The notes: a model not told the origin generated them from the letters alone. A stretch of 64,000 nucleotides of DNA from Gemmatimonadota bacterium (GCA_028873595.1 JAPPOV010000036.1:1-64000); one strand, 5' to 3'; counted from the first letter of the stretch, positions 23,619 through 33,289 are shown. Translations and numbers: made by a program.

Positions 23619-26222
23619 TCAACCCTCACCATAGAAACTCCGGACCCGGTACTCCAGATCGGACCATGGCCCCTTGATGAGCGGGGCCGGTGGAAGGGAA
23701 TCTCGCAGGTAGCGGCCATATCGCTTCGCCACAATCCGATCGTCCAGAATCAATACAGCGCCGCGATCGGTTCGAGCCCGAATCAATCTCCCGAAGCCCT
23801 GCTTAAGGCGCAGGGCGGCATGAGGCAGCATGAAGCTCGAAAAAGGGTCCTGGCCCCTTCGCTCCAAGGCCTCCATTCGGGCTGCGGTAATCGGCTCGGT
23901 CGGGACCCGGAACGGCAACTTCTGAATCAGGAGGCCACGGAGCGGGTCACCGGGAACGTCCACACCCTCCCAGAATGACGACGTCCCGAGGAGAATCCCG
24001 CGCCCCGAATCGATGAACCGATCCAGAAGCCGGTGACGATCATCTTCGCCCTGAACGAAGAGCGGCCACGACGTATCGAGTCCACGATCGCGGGCCCCCT
24101 GTGCTACTCTGCGGAGTGCCGAGTACGAGGTAAACAGCGCGAAGAGGCCCCCATCGGTGATGTCTGCAAGGGTGCCCAGGACGTCCAGTGTCGCTTCACC
24201 GAAGCCAGAGTCTGCACCGCTCGCAGAGGGCAGATCCGTAGGGATTACGACGAGCGCCTGCTTCTCGAACTCGAAGGGCGACAGCACAATACGCTCATCT
24301 ACTTCAAGTTCTTTGTCGGACTCTGTCAACACTGCCGTATCGATACCGAGCCGCCCACGTAGAAAACCGAAGCTCCGGCGCGTCGTCAGGGTCGCTGATG
24401 TGAGGATCGTGGTTTCAGCCTGTGTGAAGAGCGACTCCCGCAGCACCCCGCCGAGCTCGATCGGAGCAGCTGCCAGAACCAGATTGGCGCTCCTCCCGGT
24501 CCCTCGAGACTCGAGCCACCGCACAAAAGCGCCAGCATCCTCGCCGGGTGCCAGCACCAGGCGGAGCCCCTGCACCGTCGCAGAGAGGCGGCGCTCGACG
24601 GAGCGCAGGTCCAGAAGTCGTCCCTCGAGCACGTCCATCCACTCCTCGACGAGTTCCAGACGAACTCGCAGCTCCCGTAACTCGCGTTCCAGCTGACCGA
24701 GCGTGCCGAGGACACCCTTGAGCTGCTCCGAGATATCCTGATCGGCTGCAGGCTCGAGCACTCCGCCTTCCCCGAGTCGGACAGGCCCCTCTCCCGGCGG
24801 TGCGAGTGGCTCCAGACGCTCGAGCAGCCCGTCGACCGCAGCCCGTCCTCGCGAAAGCGCCGGCCGGACCCGGTTCTCCACGCGTTCCCGGATCTCGTTC
24901 CCGTTTTCGCCTCCACCGACAGCATCGTGAATCGTGGTCAGAATGCCCCGGCCTCGCCGGTCCAGACGAGACATGGCTCGAGACAGCCCCCGCCGCGTGA
25001 TCTCGACACCCAGGTGGGATGTGGCCGCATCCTCAATGTTGTGAGCCTCGTCGAGGACGACCCGCTTGTATGCCGGGAGGACTGCCGCCTGAGTGTAGTT
25101 CCCGGTCGCTCGTCGCACGGCGAGGTCTGTGAACAGGAGATGGTGGTTCACGACCAGAAGCTCTGCCGATGCCGCCTTCCGTCGCGAGGTCTGGTAGAAG
25201 CATGCCTGGAAATGGGGACACCGTGCCCGGAGGCATATGTCCGGGTCGCTTCGGACCTCTTCCCACGTGTCACTCGACGGGCGAAACCCCAGATCCGACA
25301 GCGATCCGTCGTCGGTTGTATTGATCCATTCGAGCAATCCCCGGATTTCGTCGGATCGGTCCTCATCAAAGAGCGTCCCCTGACTCTCTGCGGCGAGTCG
25401 GGCTCGGCGAATCGAAACGTAGTTGCCGCGTCCCTTCACCAGAGCCCAGCGCACGTCTCCGAGGAGTTCCTGGACCAGCGGCAGGTCCTTTTCGGCCAGC
25501 TGCTCCTGGAGATTGATCGTATTGGTGGAGATCACGGTGCGCTCTGCGTTCTCCTGGGCCCACCGAACGGCTGGAAGCAGGTATGCCAGGGACTTTCCCG
25601 TCCCGGTCCCCGCCTCGATGATCGAAATCCCTCCTTCATTGAAGCGCTCGACAATCGCGTCCAGCATGTCTCGCTGTCCGGGGCGATCCTCATACGCCCT
25701 GTACCGCGACGCGAGCGCTCCCCCGGGCGCCAGCACCGCATCGAGATCCTCCGAACGCAGGAGAACACGTTCCTTCGGCGCAGGAGGCTCCACGACGACG
25801 TAAAGGTCGGTGGCCTCGTTGTCGATGATGGCCGTTCCGATCCCCTGGTCGTAGAGGAGGGCCGCGACCCGCATGTCAGCGTCCGAGGGTTCGAGGAGTC
25901 CGCTGGGATGGTTGTGAAGCATCACACTCCCCTCGTTGGCATCCCGCGCGGCGACCAGGACCGCCTCGAAGTTGCCACGGGCGACCGCGCGCGGCGCTCG
26001 GACCACACGATCCTCGTCAACATCGGCGAGGAAGCACACCTCCCTGCCACCCGCTCGTTCGATCTCGCCACGAAGTCGAGACGCAGCCTCCGGAGAGAGC
26101 GAGAGCGGGACGACCGAGGGCGGTCCGTGGTTTCCAACACCACCCGCCGTGACCTCGTCTGCCACGTCTTCTTGGAGCTCAAGACCGTCCAGACCGAAGA
26201 GCGCCCGTGCCGGGACGGTCAT
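23619..26222 (-). CDS. JAB/MPN domain fused to a DinG/XPD-family helicase
   Basis: 867 residues from the ATG at 26222, preceded by GAAGG; a TTG at 26252 overlapping the upstream stop (TTGA) is the alternative. Residues ~45-140 form a RadC/JAB-like domain with the full metal motif H103-x-H105-x7-S113-x2-D116 (HNHPSG...PSDAD). The rest is an XPD/DinG superfamily 2 helicase: Walker A EAGTGTGKS (Lys210), VLDEAHNIED (Asp391-His394), and a C-terminal helicase domain with GILLGTSSFWEGVDVPG. Three cysteines, 330, 335 and 341, have the x4/x5 spacing known for the DinG iron-sulfur site. The expected first cysteine in GRGNYxC is Ser270. Such enzymes unwind damaged DNA or RNA-DNA hybrids; the role of the JAB part is unknown. 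Confidence 0.9.
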   Translation of the reverse strand: MTVPARALFGLDGLELQEDVADEVTAGGVGNHGPPSVVPLSLSPEAASRLRGEIERAGGREVCFLADVDEDRVVRAPRAVARGNFEAVLVAARDANEGSVMLHNHPSGLLEPSDADMRVAALLYDQGIGTAIIDNEATDLYVVVEPPAPKERVLLRSEDLDAVLAPGGALASRYRAYEDRPGQRDMLDAIVERFNEGGISIIEAGTGTGKSLAYLLPAVRWAQENAERTVISTNTINLQEQLAEKDLPLVQELLGDVRWALVKGRGNYVSIRRARLAAESQGTLFDEDRSDEIRGLLEWINTTDDGSLSDLGFRPSSDTWEEVRSDPDICLRARCPHFQACFYQTSRRKAASAELLVVNHHLLFTDLAVRRATGNYTQAAVLPAYKRVVLDEAHNIEDAATSHLGVEITRRGLSRAMSRLDRRGRGILTTIHDAVGGGENGNEIRERVENRVRPALSRGRAAVDGLLERLEPLAPPGEGPVRLGEGGVLEPAADQDISEQLKGVLGTLGQLERELRELRVRLELVEEWMDVLEGRLLDLRSVERRLSATVQGLRLVLAPGEDAGAFVRWLESRGTGRSANLVLAAAPIELGGVLRESLFTQAETTILTSATLTTRRSFGFLRGRLGIDTAVLTESDKELEVDERIVLSPFEFEKQALVVIPTDLPSASGADSGFGEATLDVLGTLADITDGGLFALFTSYSALRRVAQGARDRGLDTSWPLFVQGEDDRHRLLDRFIDSGRGILLGTSSFWEGVDVPGDPLRGLLIQKLPFRVPTEPITAARMEALERRGQDPFSSFMLPHAALRLKQGFGRLIRARTDRGAVLILDDRIVAKRYGRYLRDSLPPAPLIKGPWSDLEYRVRSFYGEG

Positions 26223-26248
26223 GGGGAAGCCTTCGGGGATCTCCGAAC

Positions 26249-27529
26249 TCAAGTCTTGAGCTTCTGCTTCTTGGCGGCCGGAAAGAGGACGTTGTTCAAG
26301 ATCAGGCGGTACCCGGGCGAATTGGGGTGGAGCGCCAGATCCGTCTGCGGGTCACCGATCTGATGCTCCGCGTCCTCAGGGTCGTGCCCACCAAAGTACG
26401 TGAAGGTGCCCTCACCCAGGTTTCCGTGGACGTACTTCGCCCACCCCCCTTCCTGAGCGAGCACGATCGTGCCCGACTTCAGGCGATCCTGCCGGAACGA
26501 CGTGGTCAGCCCATAGAAATCCGGGATCACGGCTTCGTGGTTCTGGGTCAGCATGGACGCGACCGGATCGAACTTGGCGGAAAAATCGAAGAGGGTGTAC
26601 ACCCCCAATTCGTTGCGCCACGGCGTGTTGACCTGATGACCGTCTATGTCGGAAAACGCGTTCACCGACGGGGCGATCTGCACCTGTGCATCCGTGAACG
26701 CCATCGCCTGATCCCAGTCCATTCTGCTCGACGCGTTCGGGTCCGGCGGCGTTCCATCAGAATACGCCGCAGCGATGTCGGCATCGTGCGCGGCCAGAGC
26801 CAACTCGAGTGTCTCCGTCGCAGAGCACATTGCAAAGAGGAATCCGCCATCCTCGACATACTGACGGATGGTCGCGGCGACGTGCTTCTTCAGAGCGGGT
26901 ACGTCGGCAAAGCCCCCCTGGCGGGCGATCTCCTGATTACGCGCCACCTCCTCCTGGAGCCACGGCGCACCTGAGTAGGTCAGGAAGAACTTCGAGTACT
27001 GGCCGGTAAAGTCCTCGTGGTGCAGGTGGATCCACTCGTATTCGCTCAGGTCTCCGTCGAGTACGTCTCCGTCCCAGATCTTGTTGTACTCGATCCCCGC
27101 ATACTCCAGGGCCATGGTGACGGCATCGTCCCACGGTGTCGAATTCGGCGGCGTGTAGACCGCAACCTGCGGCGCGGATTCGAGAGGGACAGCCTCCATA
27201 TTCGAGGTCGCGACCGTCGCTCGCATCCGCGCCTCGGCCGATGCATCCATAGGCTCGACGCTTACCCCCCGAAAGGCAGCCTCACGTCGGATGTCGTCCC
27301 GGTCAGGCAGGAGGAATGAACCACCGCGGTAGTTGAGCAGCCATTCGGCCTTCTCCTGCTGCTCGAGCGTCCAGTACGTCAGCCCATACGCTTTCAGGTG
27401 GTCCTGTTGCGAGCGGTCCATGGGGACGAGCAACCACTGTGCCGTCGCGTCCACCGGGGCGACCACCAGAGCCAGAACGAACAAGGCCGCATGAAGGGCC
27501 CGGGTCTTCAGAGCCTCACCCGTCATCAT
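26249..27529 (-). CDS. Secreted 'asparagine synthetase B-like' protein of unknown function
   Basis: 426 residues with a signal peptide over roughly residues 1-31, cleaved near DATAQW. The mature start QWLLVPMDRSQQDHLKAYGL, followed by YWTLEQQEKAEWLLNYRGGSF, matches a conserved family in Bacteroidetes and Gemmatimonadota. Databases usually misname it 'asparagine synthetase B'; it has neither the glutaminase nor the PP-loop domain of true AsnB. Later blocks include EWIHLHHEDFTGQYSKFF, DGGFLFAMCSATETLELAL and FTYFGGHDPED, which suggest a GATase/ThuA-like sandwich fold. Its ATG overlaps the TPR stop by four bases, and it lies in the DUF4159/DUF4175 cassette. I would treat it as an envelope protein of unknown role. 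Confidence 0.85.
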   Translation of the reverse strand: MMTGEALKTRALHAALFVLALVVAPVDATAQWLLVPMDRSQQDHLKAYGLTYWTLEQQEKAEWLLNYRGGSFLLPDRDDIRREAAFRGVSVEPMDASAEARMRATVATSNMEAVPLESAPQVAVYTPPNSTPWDDAVTMALEYAGIEYNKIWDGDVLDGDLSEYEWIHLHHEDFTGQYSKFFLTYSGAPWLQEEVARNQEIARQGGFADVPALKKHVAATIRQYVEDGGFLFAMCSATETLELALAAHDADIAAAYSDGTPPDPNASSRMDWDQAMAFTDAQVQIAPSVNAFSDIDGHQVNTPWRNELGVYTLFDFSAKFDPVASMLTQNHEAVIPDFYGLTTSFRQDRLKSGTIVLAQEGGWAKYVHGNLGEGTFTYFGGHDPEDAEHQIGDPQTDLALHPNSPGYRLILNNVLFPAAKKQKLKT

Positions 27530-29274
27530 CCGCGGCCTCTCAGTCTTTGAAGCTCGACGCGAGCATCCGGCACGACGGCCGCGTTGGGCCGATTCGCGAT
27601 CAGATCCTCCAGAAGCCGAATCGCCTCATCAACACCTCGTGGTGTCCGAGCCCGATACCTCGCGAGGGCCAGAGATGCTTCGGCCACTTCGGGTGCATTG
27701 GGATACTCCTCGATGAGGATGGAGCGAAGATCCGCGGCAACCGCAGCTTCATCACCCTCCGCCGCGATACGCGCCGCCTCGGCAAGCATGACGGGAGCCT
27801 CTGCTCGTTCGACTGAATTCGCGGCTTCGGCCAGCTGCCTCGCCGCCTCCTGGTGGGCACCGTGGTGAGCCTTCACCCCTGCTCCGGCCAACGCTTCTGC
27901 CCCCGTGGCTGACAGCCGACCGAGCAGCCCCGCGAACTGGATCACGGCCGTCGCCTCGGACGGCGGCAGCCCCGTCAACGCCAGGAGCAACGCCGACCGG
28001 CCTTCGTCAATGGCACCGTCGGCAAGCAACAAATAGGCTCGCTCCAGCGAACTCTTCGGCCCCTCCACACCCTCGAGGACCGCCGTGGCACCTGCGGCAT
28101 CCCCTCGAGATTGCAGAACACCGGCCACCGTGGCCGCAAGGTCATCGATCTCGGGTGCGTTGGGGAAGTCTGTCCGAAACGTGTCCAGCATGCTCCGAAG
28201 TTCCTCGGGCGTGGAACTGCCACTCTCGAGTCGTATGACCTGTGCGGACGCACGACGGCGGTCGACCGAACCCGGCGAGAAGGACTCCGCCACACGACGC
28301 TGCGCTTCGAGCGCTGCCGCAGTATCACCGGACGCGAGGGCCACGTCGATGATGCGCTGATCGAACTGTCTGCGCTCTGCCGGACTCGACGCGCCAGCCC
28401 CCAGCTCGTCGTACGCCCACGCCGCGACCTCAGCCATACCCGCATCGCGTGCCCTGCGGGCGGCATCCGCAAGAAACGTCGTGCGTGCTCGGCCATCGAG
28501 GTCTCCGGCAACGGCCCGCACCAGATCGAGAGCTGTGGCGCCCACGCCCAGGTCGAGTGCCACACGCGCCGCAGCACGACGTCGAGGGAGCATGTCCGAG
28601 GCTGCGAGCCGATCTACAATACGACGGGCCGCCTGGTCTGAATCCTCCGTGAGCCCCTGCACGCGTCGAGTCACCGTAGAAACCTGAGCTGCATCATCCC
28701 CCACGGCCACGGCCCATTCGTCTGCGGCTTCCGCCGTCCGCCCGGTAGCCGCGAGGAGGTCTCCGATCTCCATGGCCAGCGCGCCTGGCCCGATGATGTC
28801 TCGTCCCTGCCTCAGCACGTCGAGTGCTTCATTCGCACCGAACGCACGCTCGTACGCGCGGCCAATTTCCCGGTAGGCGACCTCGTTTTCCGGGTCGGCG
28901 GCGAGCCACGCCTCGGCCTCGCGTCGCACAGCGTCGAGCGAGTCGACCTCCGTCAGGACCCGCAGCTCAAGATACCTCACACCCGAAGACGCCGGATCCT
29001 CTGCGAGAAACGCATTGACCGCGGGAAGAATCCGAATGATCTCACCCTGGTTACGGAGGACTCGCTCCAACGCGAACAGGCCTCCGGACGAGCTGGGGTC
29101 CTCCTCGAGCAGTTCCCGCAGGACCTCCTCGGCGCCCTGATAATCCCCCCGCGACTCCAGGGCCGAAGCCGAACGGAGCTTCTGAGCTTCCGAGCTGCGC
29201 ATACGGATCTGTGCGTCGGCTGTCATCGGGACCACAGCCAGGACGCAGAAGGCGGCGACGGAGATGCACCTCAC
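27526..29274 (-). CDS. Secreted tetratricopeptide-repeat (TPR) protein
   Basis: 582 residues with a signal peptide at 1-22 (CVLAVVPMTADAQ). Most of the protein consists of helical pairs rich in Ala and Leu. TPR-like units are clear near the start (ALESRGDYQGAEEVLRELLE, then DPSSSGGLFALERVLRNQGE) and the end (AEASLALARYRARTPRGVDE, then AIRLLEDLIANRPNA). It is likely a periplasmic scaffold. It joins both neighbours by ATGA overlaps, with the DUF4175 gene upstream and the AsnB-like gene downstream. Tight coupling suggests the proteins are made in fixed ratio and work together at the envelope. Confidence 0.88.
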   Translation of the reverse strand: MRCISVAAFCVLAVVPMTADAQIRMRSSEAQKLRSASALESRGDYQGAEEVLRELLEEDPSSSGGLFALERVLRNQGEIIRILPAVNAFLAEDPASSGVRYLELRVLTEVDSLDAVRREAEAWLAADPENEVAYREIGRAYERAFGANEALDVLRQGRDIIGPGALAMEIGDLLAATGRTAEAADEWAVAVGDDAAQVSTVTRRVQGLTEDSDQAARRIVDRLAASDMLPRRRAAARVALDLGVGATALDLVRAVAGDLDGRARTTFLADAARRARDAGMAEVAAWAYDELGAGASSPAERRQFDQRIIDVALASGDTAAALEAQRRVAESFSPGSVDRRRASAQVIRLESGSSTPEELRSMLDTFRTDFPNAPEIDDLAATVAGVLQSRGDAAGATAVLEGVEGPKSSLERAYLLLADGAIDEGRSALLLALTGLPPSEATAVIQFAGLLGRLSATGAEALAGAGVKAHHGAHQEAARQLAEAANSVERAEAPVMLAEAARIAAEGDEAAVAADLRSILIEEYPNAPEVAEASLALARYRARTPRGVDEAIRLLEDLIANRPNAAVVPDARVELQRLRGRG

Positions 29275-32200
29275 GAGCCGCCTCCCGGACGGGCACGATT
29301 CAGGCGCTCGAAATACTGCAGTACCAGCTGCCGGACTGCTGGGCTGAGCCGCTGGAGCTGCGTCCCATCCGGGAGTTCGTACTGCATGACCCCCATCTGG
29401 TCAGCCGTCAGTGACATTACCTGTCCCCGCTCGAACGCTTCAGGCTGCTCGGACTCGCGTTCTTCACTGAACTCTTCACGCTCGAGCGAGCGCCCGGCGT
29501 CGAGTAGCCGGTGGAACAGGCGCTCCTGACGCTGGATCATCTCAGGTGTGAGGCGTCCCTGCGCAACCATCTCCTCGGCGATCGCCTTTGCCTCCTGAGC
29601 GAGCTGCTGCAAATCCCCCAGGGATTCCTCCGCCCCGGGTTCGTCCGCCAGGTCCCCCAAGTCACTCGCGACGGATTGCTGCCCCTCCGACATCTGCTGC
29701 ATCTGCTGCTGCATCGCCTGCTCGCCAAGCTGCATCGGCATGAGCTGCGTACTCTGGTTCATGATGTCGCCCTGCTGCTGGGCGAGCTGTTCGAGCTGCT
29801 CCGAGACCTCTTCGCCTCCCTGCCCCTGCCCTTGCTGTCCCATTTGCTCGGCGTTCGCAATCGCCATGAGCGCCAACTGGTTCAAATCGCCGATCGCCTG
29901 TTCGGCCTGCGCGGTCGCCGAGGGCGTACCCCCACGGCGACCTTCCATGGCCTCGATCGTGTTCTGGAGCGACTCCATGGCAAGGCCCATTTGAGCGGAC
30001 AGCTCACGGTTCTCACCCATCGCCCCCTCCGTCGCGAGCTGAAGATTCTCAGCAATGTTCTGGACGCCTTGAAGCATCGATGCCTGCTCGGCACGCATCT
30101 GCGCCAACCGGTCCTGACTCGCGCCCTGCATCTGTTCACTGAGCTGGTTCTGCCGCCGGGCAAGCGAGAGCGCATCGTCGGCGGTTTGCAGCATGGCACG
30201 CTGAACCTTCTCCATCTGTTGCTGCGCCATCTCTGCCATCGCCTGCTGCATCTCCTCGGCGGCCTCCTGCATCTCGTCTGCGGCCTGTTGCGCTTCTTCG
30301 CCCGCCCGCTGGCTTTCGCCCTGCTGAGATTGCTGCTGTGCCTCGGCCATGCGCTGACGTGCTTGCTCGGACCGCTCACGGGCCTCCTGCACGCCCTGTG
30401 AAGCTTCCTGCTCGCCGATCTCGGCCAGTCGTTCCTCGAGCGAGGCCATGTTCTCCTCCAGCACCTCGGCCTGCTGAGCCAAATCCTCCTGCTGCTGTGC
30501 ACGGAGCTCCGGGTCGTCCCCCTCCTTCATCGCATCGGCCAGCGCCTGCTCCTGCCGCGCCAGCTCCTCGACTTCGCTGGTCGTGGCCCTGAAGTCTTGC
30601 TCGAGTGCGGCCCGCTGGAAGCGCTCCAAAGCTTCCTCGAGCCGGTCACGGAAGTTCTCCTGTTCCTCCGCCATCTCCTCGAGTGCCTGGTTCGCATCGC
30701 CCATGTTTTCCTGCTCGAGCGCCTCAGCCATCTCTTCCATGCGCCTCTGCAGGTCGTCGCCCGTCATCTGTTGCAACATTTCCTGCAGTTCCTCGAGCTG
30801 GCGACGAAGTTCCGGGTCGGCCTGCCCCGCTTCCTGCATCATCTGTTCGAGGGCCTCCATCTCCTGCCTCATGGAGTCGACCGCGGCGCTCATTTGCCGC
30901 TGTTCCTCGAGCGCCGCCTCGAGTTCTTCCCGCTCCTGAAACTCGGCATCCTCGTCGTTCTGGCCTTCCTCCTCGAGCCCTCGCGGCGTCGCGCTCTCGA
31001 GCGCCTGCTCACGATTCTCCGTGGCCTGGCGGTCGGCCTCCGCAGCCAGTTCCTCGAGGCGGTCCGCGACCTCCTCGAACGCATCCTCGGCCTCGCGGCG
31101 CATCTCCGCGGCCTCGGGCATGCGCAGCACATACTCTTCGGATACGCCGACCTGGGCGGCCGGGCTGTTGTCGATCGCGCGGGCGTAGTAGCGCACAGTA
31201 TCACCCGGTAGCAGCCCCCAGCTGCGCAGGTCGAGGAGTGGCCGAGCGAGAATCGCCCTCTGCCCCCCCGCATTGAAACCCTGCGCGACAGGCTCCAGGC
31301 GCTCCCCGAACGATGTCACCCGGAACGCGACCAGTTCGATTCGTCGCAATCCGTAGTCGTCGCCACTCTCGAGAAGCAGCGGCTGCCGAAAGTTGAGCGG
31401 CATGATCGTATCACGACCCGGCACCGGGATCCGGATGATCGGCGCAGCGTCGGGAACAACCGTTACGTCAATCGGCTCCGGCTGGATCTCCGCGGCCCCT
31501 CCCATCTGATCTCTGAAGACCCACTCGAAGGAGCCGCTCACAGAGGGAGCCCACTGAGCCCGAAAATTGGTTTCGTCGGTCTCAAACGAGAGCACTTCTT
31601 CGCCGACCGAGTCGACCAGCTGAACGGACGAGAGAGGACGACTCGTCAGACCTTCGAAGACGACAGTGGACCCAGCAGGAAGGCGCAGAGGTGGTGGGTC
31701 ACCCCGGTATTCGTCGGAAGAGAGACCCGTATGGGGCGGATATGCGACGCTCAGCACGAGGTCGCTCACGAACAGAGGGTCCACCGGAACGATGCGGTAC
31801 GTCGGCGATGCGTTTCCAGCCTCGTCGACCACACGGTATTCGATGTTGGCCGACACGGTGCGGAATGAATATCGAGCTCGTCCATCCGTCACATCGACCG
31901 ACTCCGAGCGCGCAATGTCCCCGGCCGCCTGCCACGCAACATCGATCGTGAGTCGGCCGGCGGCGGAAATGTCGAGCTCGACATCCGTTCCGCGCAGCAC
32001 TTCGATATCTCCTGGCTGCACCGCCAACCCGGGAAGGACCGGATCACGCAGGGTCGAGATCGGTGACGTGACAGCACGGATCACGTGCCCGCTCCGAGTC
32101 GGTGACATCACCGTCTGCACCATGAACGTCAAGACCATGACCGTGGTGAACCCGAGACCGCGTCGGGTCCAGAGTCGAACCGACTCTCCGAGCCGTCCTG

Positions 32201-32624
32201 CGAGCTGCTCTTGCGCGCAACCTTCGAGATCACGCACGACCCCGACTACGGCACGACCGGCGAGCGCCGCGGAGGCTCCGTGGGGCGTCGTACGGGACAG
32301 CTCCAGGGCACCTTCAACGAGGCCCGGTCGAATTCCGGCAGCTCGTTCGATGTTCGATGCCAGCTCGGACTCGGTGAGCTGGCTCAACCAACGGCGAAGT
32401 CCGAGCCAGCCTGCCCCGAGAAGGCAAAGAGCCAGCGCATCGAAGACCGCAGGAACGTTGCTACCCTGAGGAAATCCCTGCGGCCCCGCGAGTACCCACG
32501 CGGCCACCAAGAGAAGTGTGACGCTCCCGGCTGCCCACACCGCCAACATCACGCCCGCGTTCCGCGCGACCCAGTCCCGGACCTCTCCAACCCGGCCTTG
32601 GAGTTGACGTGATGCCGGACTCAC
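29271..32624 (-). CDS. DUF4175-like membrane protein with very long Gln/Glu coiled coil
   Basis: 1117 residues from the GTG at 32624, whose GTGA overlaps the DUF4159 stop; the open frame upstream is only a shadow of DUF4159. Two to three membrane segments occur near residues 24-45, 60-78 and 165-185. Beta-rich Ig-like segments follow to about 500 (TFMVQTVMSP, VLRGTDVELDISAAGR, VVPDAAPIIRIPVPG). Then some 550 residues of coiled coil are extraordinarily rich in Gln, Glu, Ala and Met (EELAAEADRQATENREQALE; AEEMQQAMAEMAQQQMEKVQ). The terminus is RLSPAVRQLVLQYFERL. DUF4175 proteins normally accompany MoxR ATPase/DUF58/VWA envelope modules. It joins the TPR gene by ATGA. Function unknown. Confidence 0.85.
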   Translation of the reverse strand: MSPASRQLQGRVGEVRDWVARNAGVMLAVWAAGSVTLLLVAAWVLAGPQGFPQGSNVPAVFDALALCLLGAGWLGLRRWLSQLTESELASNIERAAGIRPGLVEGALELSRTTPHGASAALAGRAVVGVVRDLEGCAQEQLAGRLGESVRLWTRRGLGFTTVMVLTFMVQTVMSPTRSGHVIRAVTSPISTLRDPVLPGLAVQPGDIEVLRGTDVELDISAAGRLTIDVAWQAAGDIARSESVDVTDGRARYSFRTVSANIEYRVVDEAGNASPTYRIVPVDPLFVSDLVLSVAYPPHTGLSSDEYRGDPPPLRLPAGSTVVFEGLTSRPLSSVQLVDSVGEEVLSFETDETNFRAQWAPSVSGSFEWVFRDQMGGAAEIQPEPIDVTVVPDAAPIIRIPVPGRDTIMPLNFRQPLLLESGDDYGLRRIELVAFRVTSFGERLEPVAQGFNAGGQRAILARPLLDLRSWGLLPGDTVRYYARAIDNSPAAQVGVSEEYVLRMPEAAEMRREAEDAFEEVADRLEELAAEADRQATENREQALESATPRGLEEEGQNDEDAEFQEREELEAALEEQRQMSAAVDSMRQEMEALEQMMQEAGQADPELRRQLEELQEMLQQMTGDDLQRRMEEMAEALEQENMGDANQALEEMAEEQENFRDRLEEALERFQRAALEQDFRATTSEVEELARQEQALADAMKEGDDPELRAQQQEDLAQQAEVLEENMASLEERLAEIGEQEASQGVQEARERSEQARQRMAEAQQQSQQGESQRAGEEAQQAADEMQEAAEEMQQAMAEMAQQQMEKVQRAMLQTADDALSLARRQNQLSEQMQGASQDRLAQMRAEQASMLQGVQNIAENLQLATEGAMGENRELSAQMGLAMESLQNTIEAMEGRRGGTPSATAQAEQAIGDLNQLALMAIANAEQMGQQGQGQGGEEVSEQLEQLAQQQGDIMNQSTQLMPMQLGEQAMQQQMQQMSEGQQSVASDLGDLADEPGAEESLGDLQQLAQEAKAIAEEMVAQGRLTPEMIQRQERLFHRLLDAGRSLEREEFSEERESEQPEAFERGQVMSLTADQMGVMQYELPDGTQLQRLSPAVRQLVLQYFERLNRARPGGGS

Positions 32625-33289
32625 GACGCAGCCTGCCCCAGAGCGAACAGGAAGAGGTTCACACCCATCCGAATGGCCTCTTCGCGGGTCTCCGGCGTGT
32701 CCTCGTGGACACCCTCGTCTTCCCACCCATCTCCGAGATCCGACTCATAGGTGTAGAAGACGAGCATGCGGCCCTCGAGAAAAATCCCGAAAGCCTGCGG
32801 CGGTCGTCCATCGTGCTCATGGATCTTGGGGAGTCCCTCCGGAAAATCGTAGAACGTCGAAAAGACCGGATGCTCGGGCGGGATCTCGGTCAGTTCTGCG
32901 TCTGGGAAGATCTGGGCCATCTCCTCCCGAAAGCTCTCGTCCAACCCGTAGTTGTCATCGGCGTGGAGAAAACCGCCCGACAACAGGTATTCGCGCAGTG
33001 CGGTCCGCTCAGCCGGAGTGAATACGACGTTACCGTGCCCGGTCATGTAGAGGTACGGATAGTCACGTAGGGCCGGATCCGTCGCGGTCACGTTGACCTC
33101 TCTGCGCGCAGTCGGCAGCCCGGTCCGTTCCCGCAACGCCTCGAGGAGGTTCGGAAGCGACGATGGGTTCGCGTACCAGTCGCCGCCGCCATCATACTGA
33201 AGACGGGCAATCGTGATGGAATCCGCCTCGGTCACCGCGGTGGTCGGTGACGCCGTGACGGCCATCAAGGCGAGCAGAATCGGATTCAT
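32621..33289 (-). CDS. DUF4159-domain secreted protein
   Basis: 222 residues with a signal peptide in roughly the first 20. The family's blocks are present: TIARLQYDGGGDWYANP, YPYLYMTGHGNVVFT, REYLLSGGFLHADDNYG, and EGRMLVFYTYESDLGDGWED. DUF4159 resembles a GATase/ThuA-like fold and is usually encoded next to DUF4175 and AAA/DUF58/VWA genes in Bacteroidetes, Planctomycetes and Gemmatimonadota. It overlaps the rsmI stop by ATGA and the DUF4175 start by GTGA, so translation is tightly linked in both directions. I infer an envelope-linked role, but no biochemical function is known. Confidence 0.92.
   Translation of the reverse strand: MNPILLALMAVTASPTTAVTEADSITIARLQYDGGGDWYANPSSLPNLLEALRERTGLPTARREVNVTATDPALRDYPYLYMTGHGNVVFTPAERTALREYLLSGGFLHADDNYGLDESFREEMAQIFPDAELTEIPPEHPVFSTFYDFPEGLPKIHEHDGRPPQAFGIFLEGRMLVFYTYESDLGDGWEDEGVHEDTPETREEAIRMGVNLFLFALGQAAS

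Noticed and set aside
24927-26363. 478-residue rightward frame opposite the helicase
   Set aside because: It is antisense to the JAB-DinG gene, spans into the AsnB-like gene and has shadow-like composition.
29511-30401. 296-residue Leu/His-rich frame opposite the DUF4175 coiled coil
   Set aside because: Gln/Glu-rich repeats on one strand give Leu/Leu repeats on the other; it is a by-product of low complexity.
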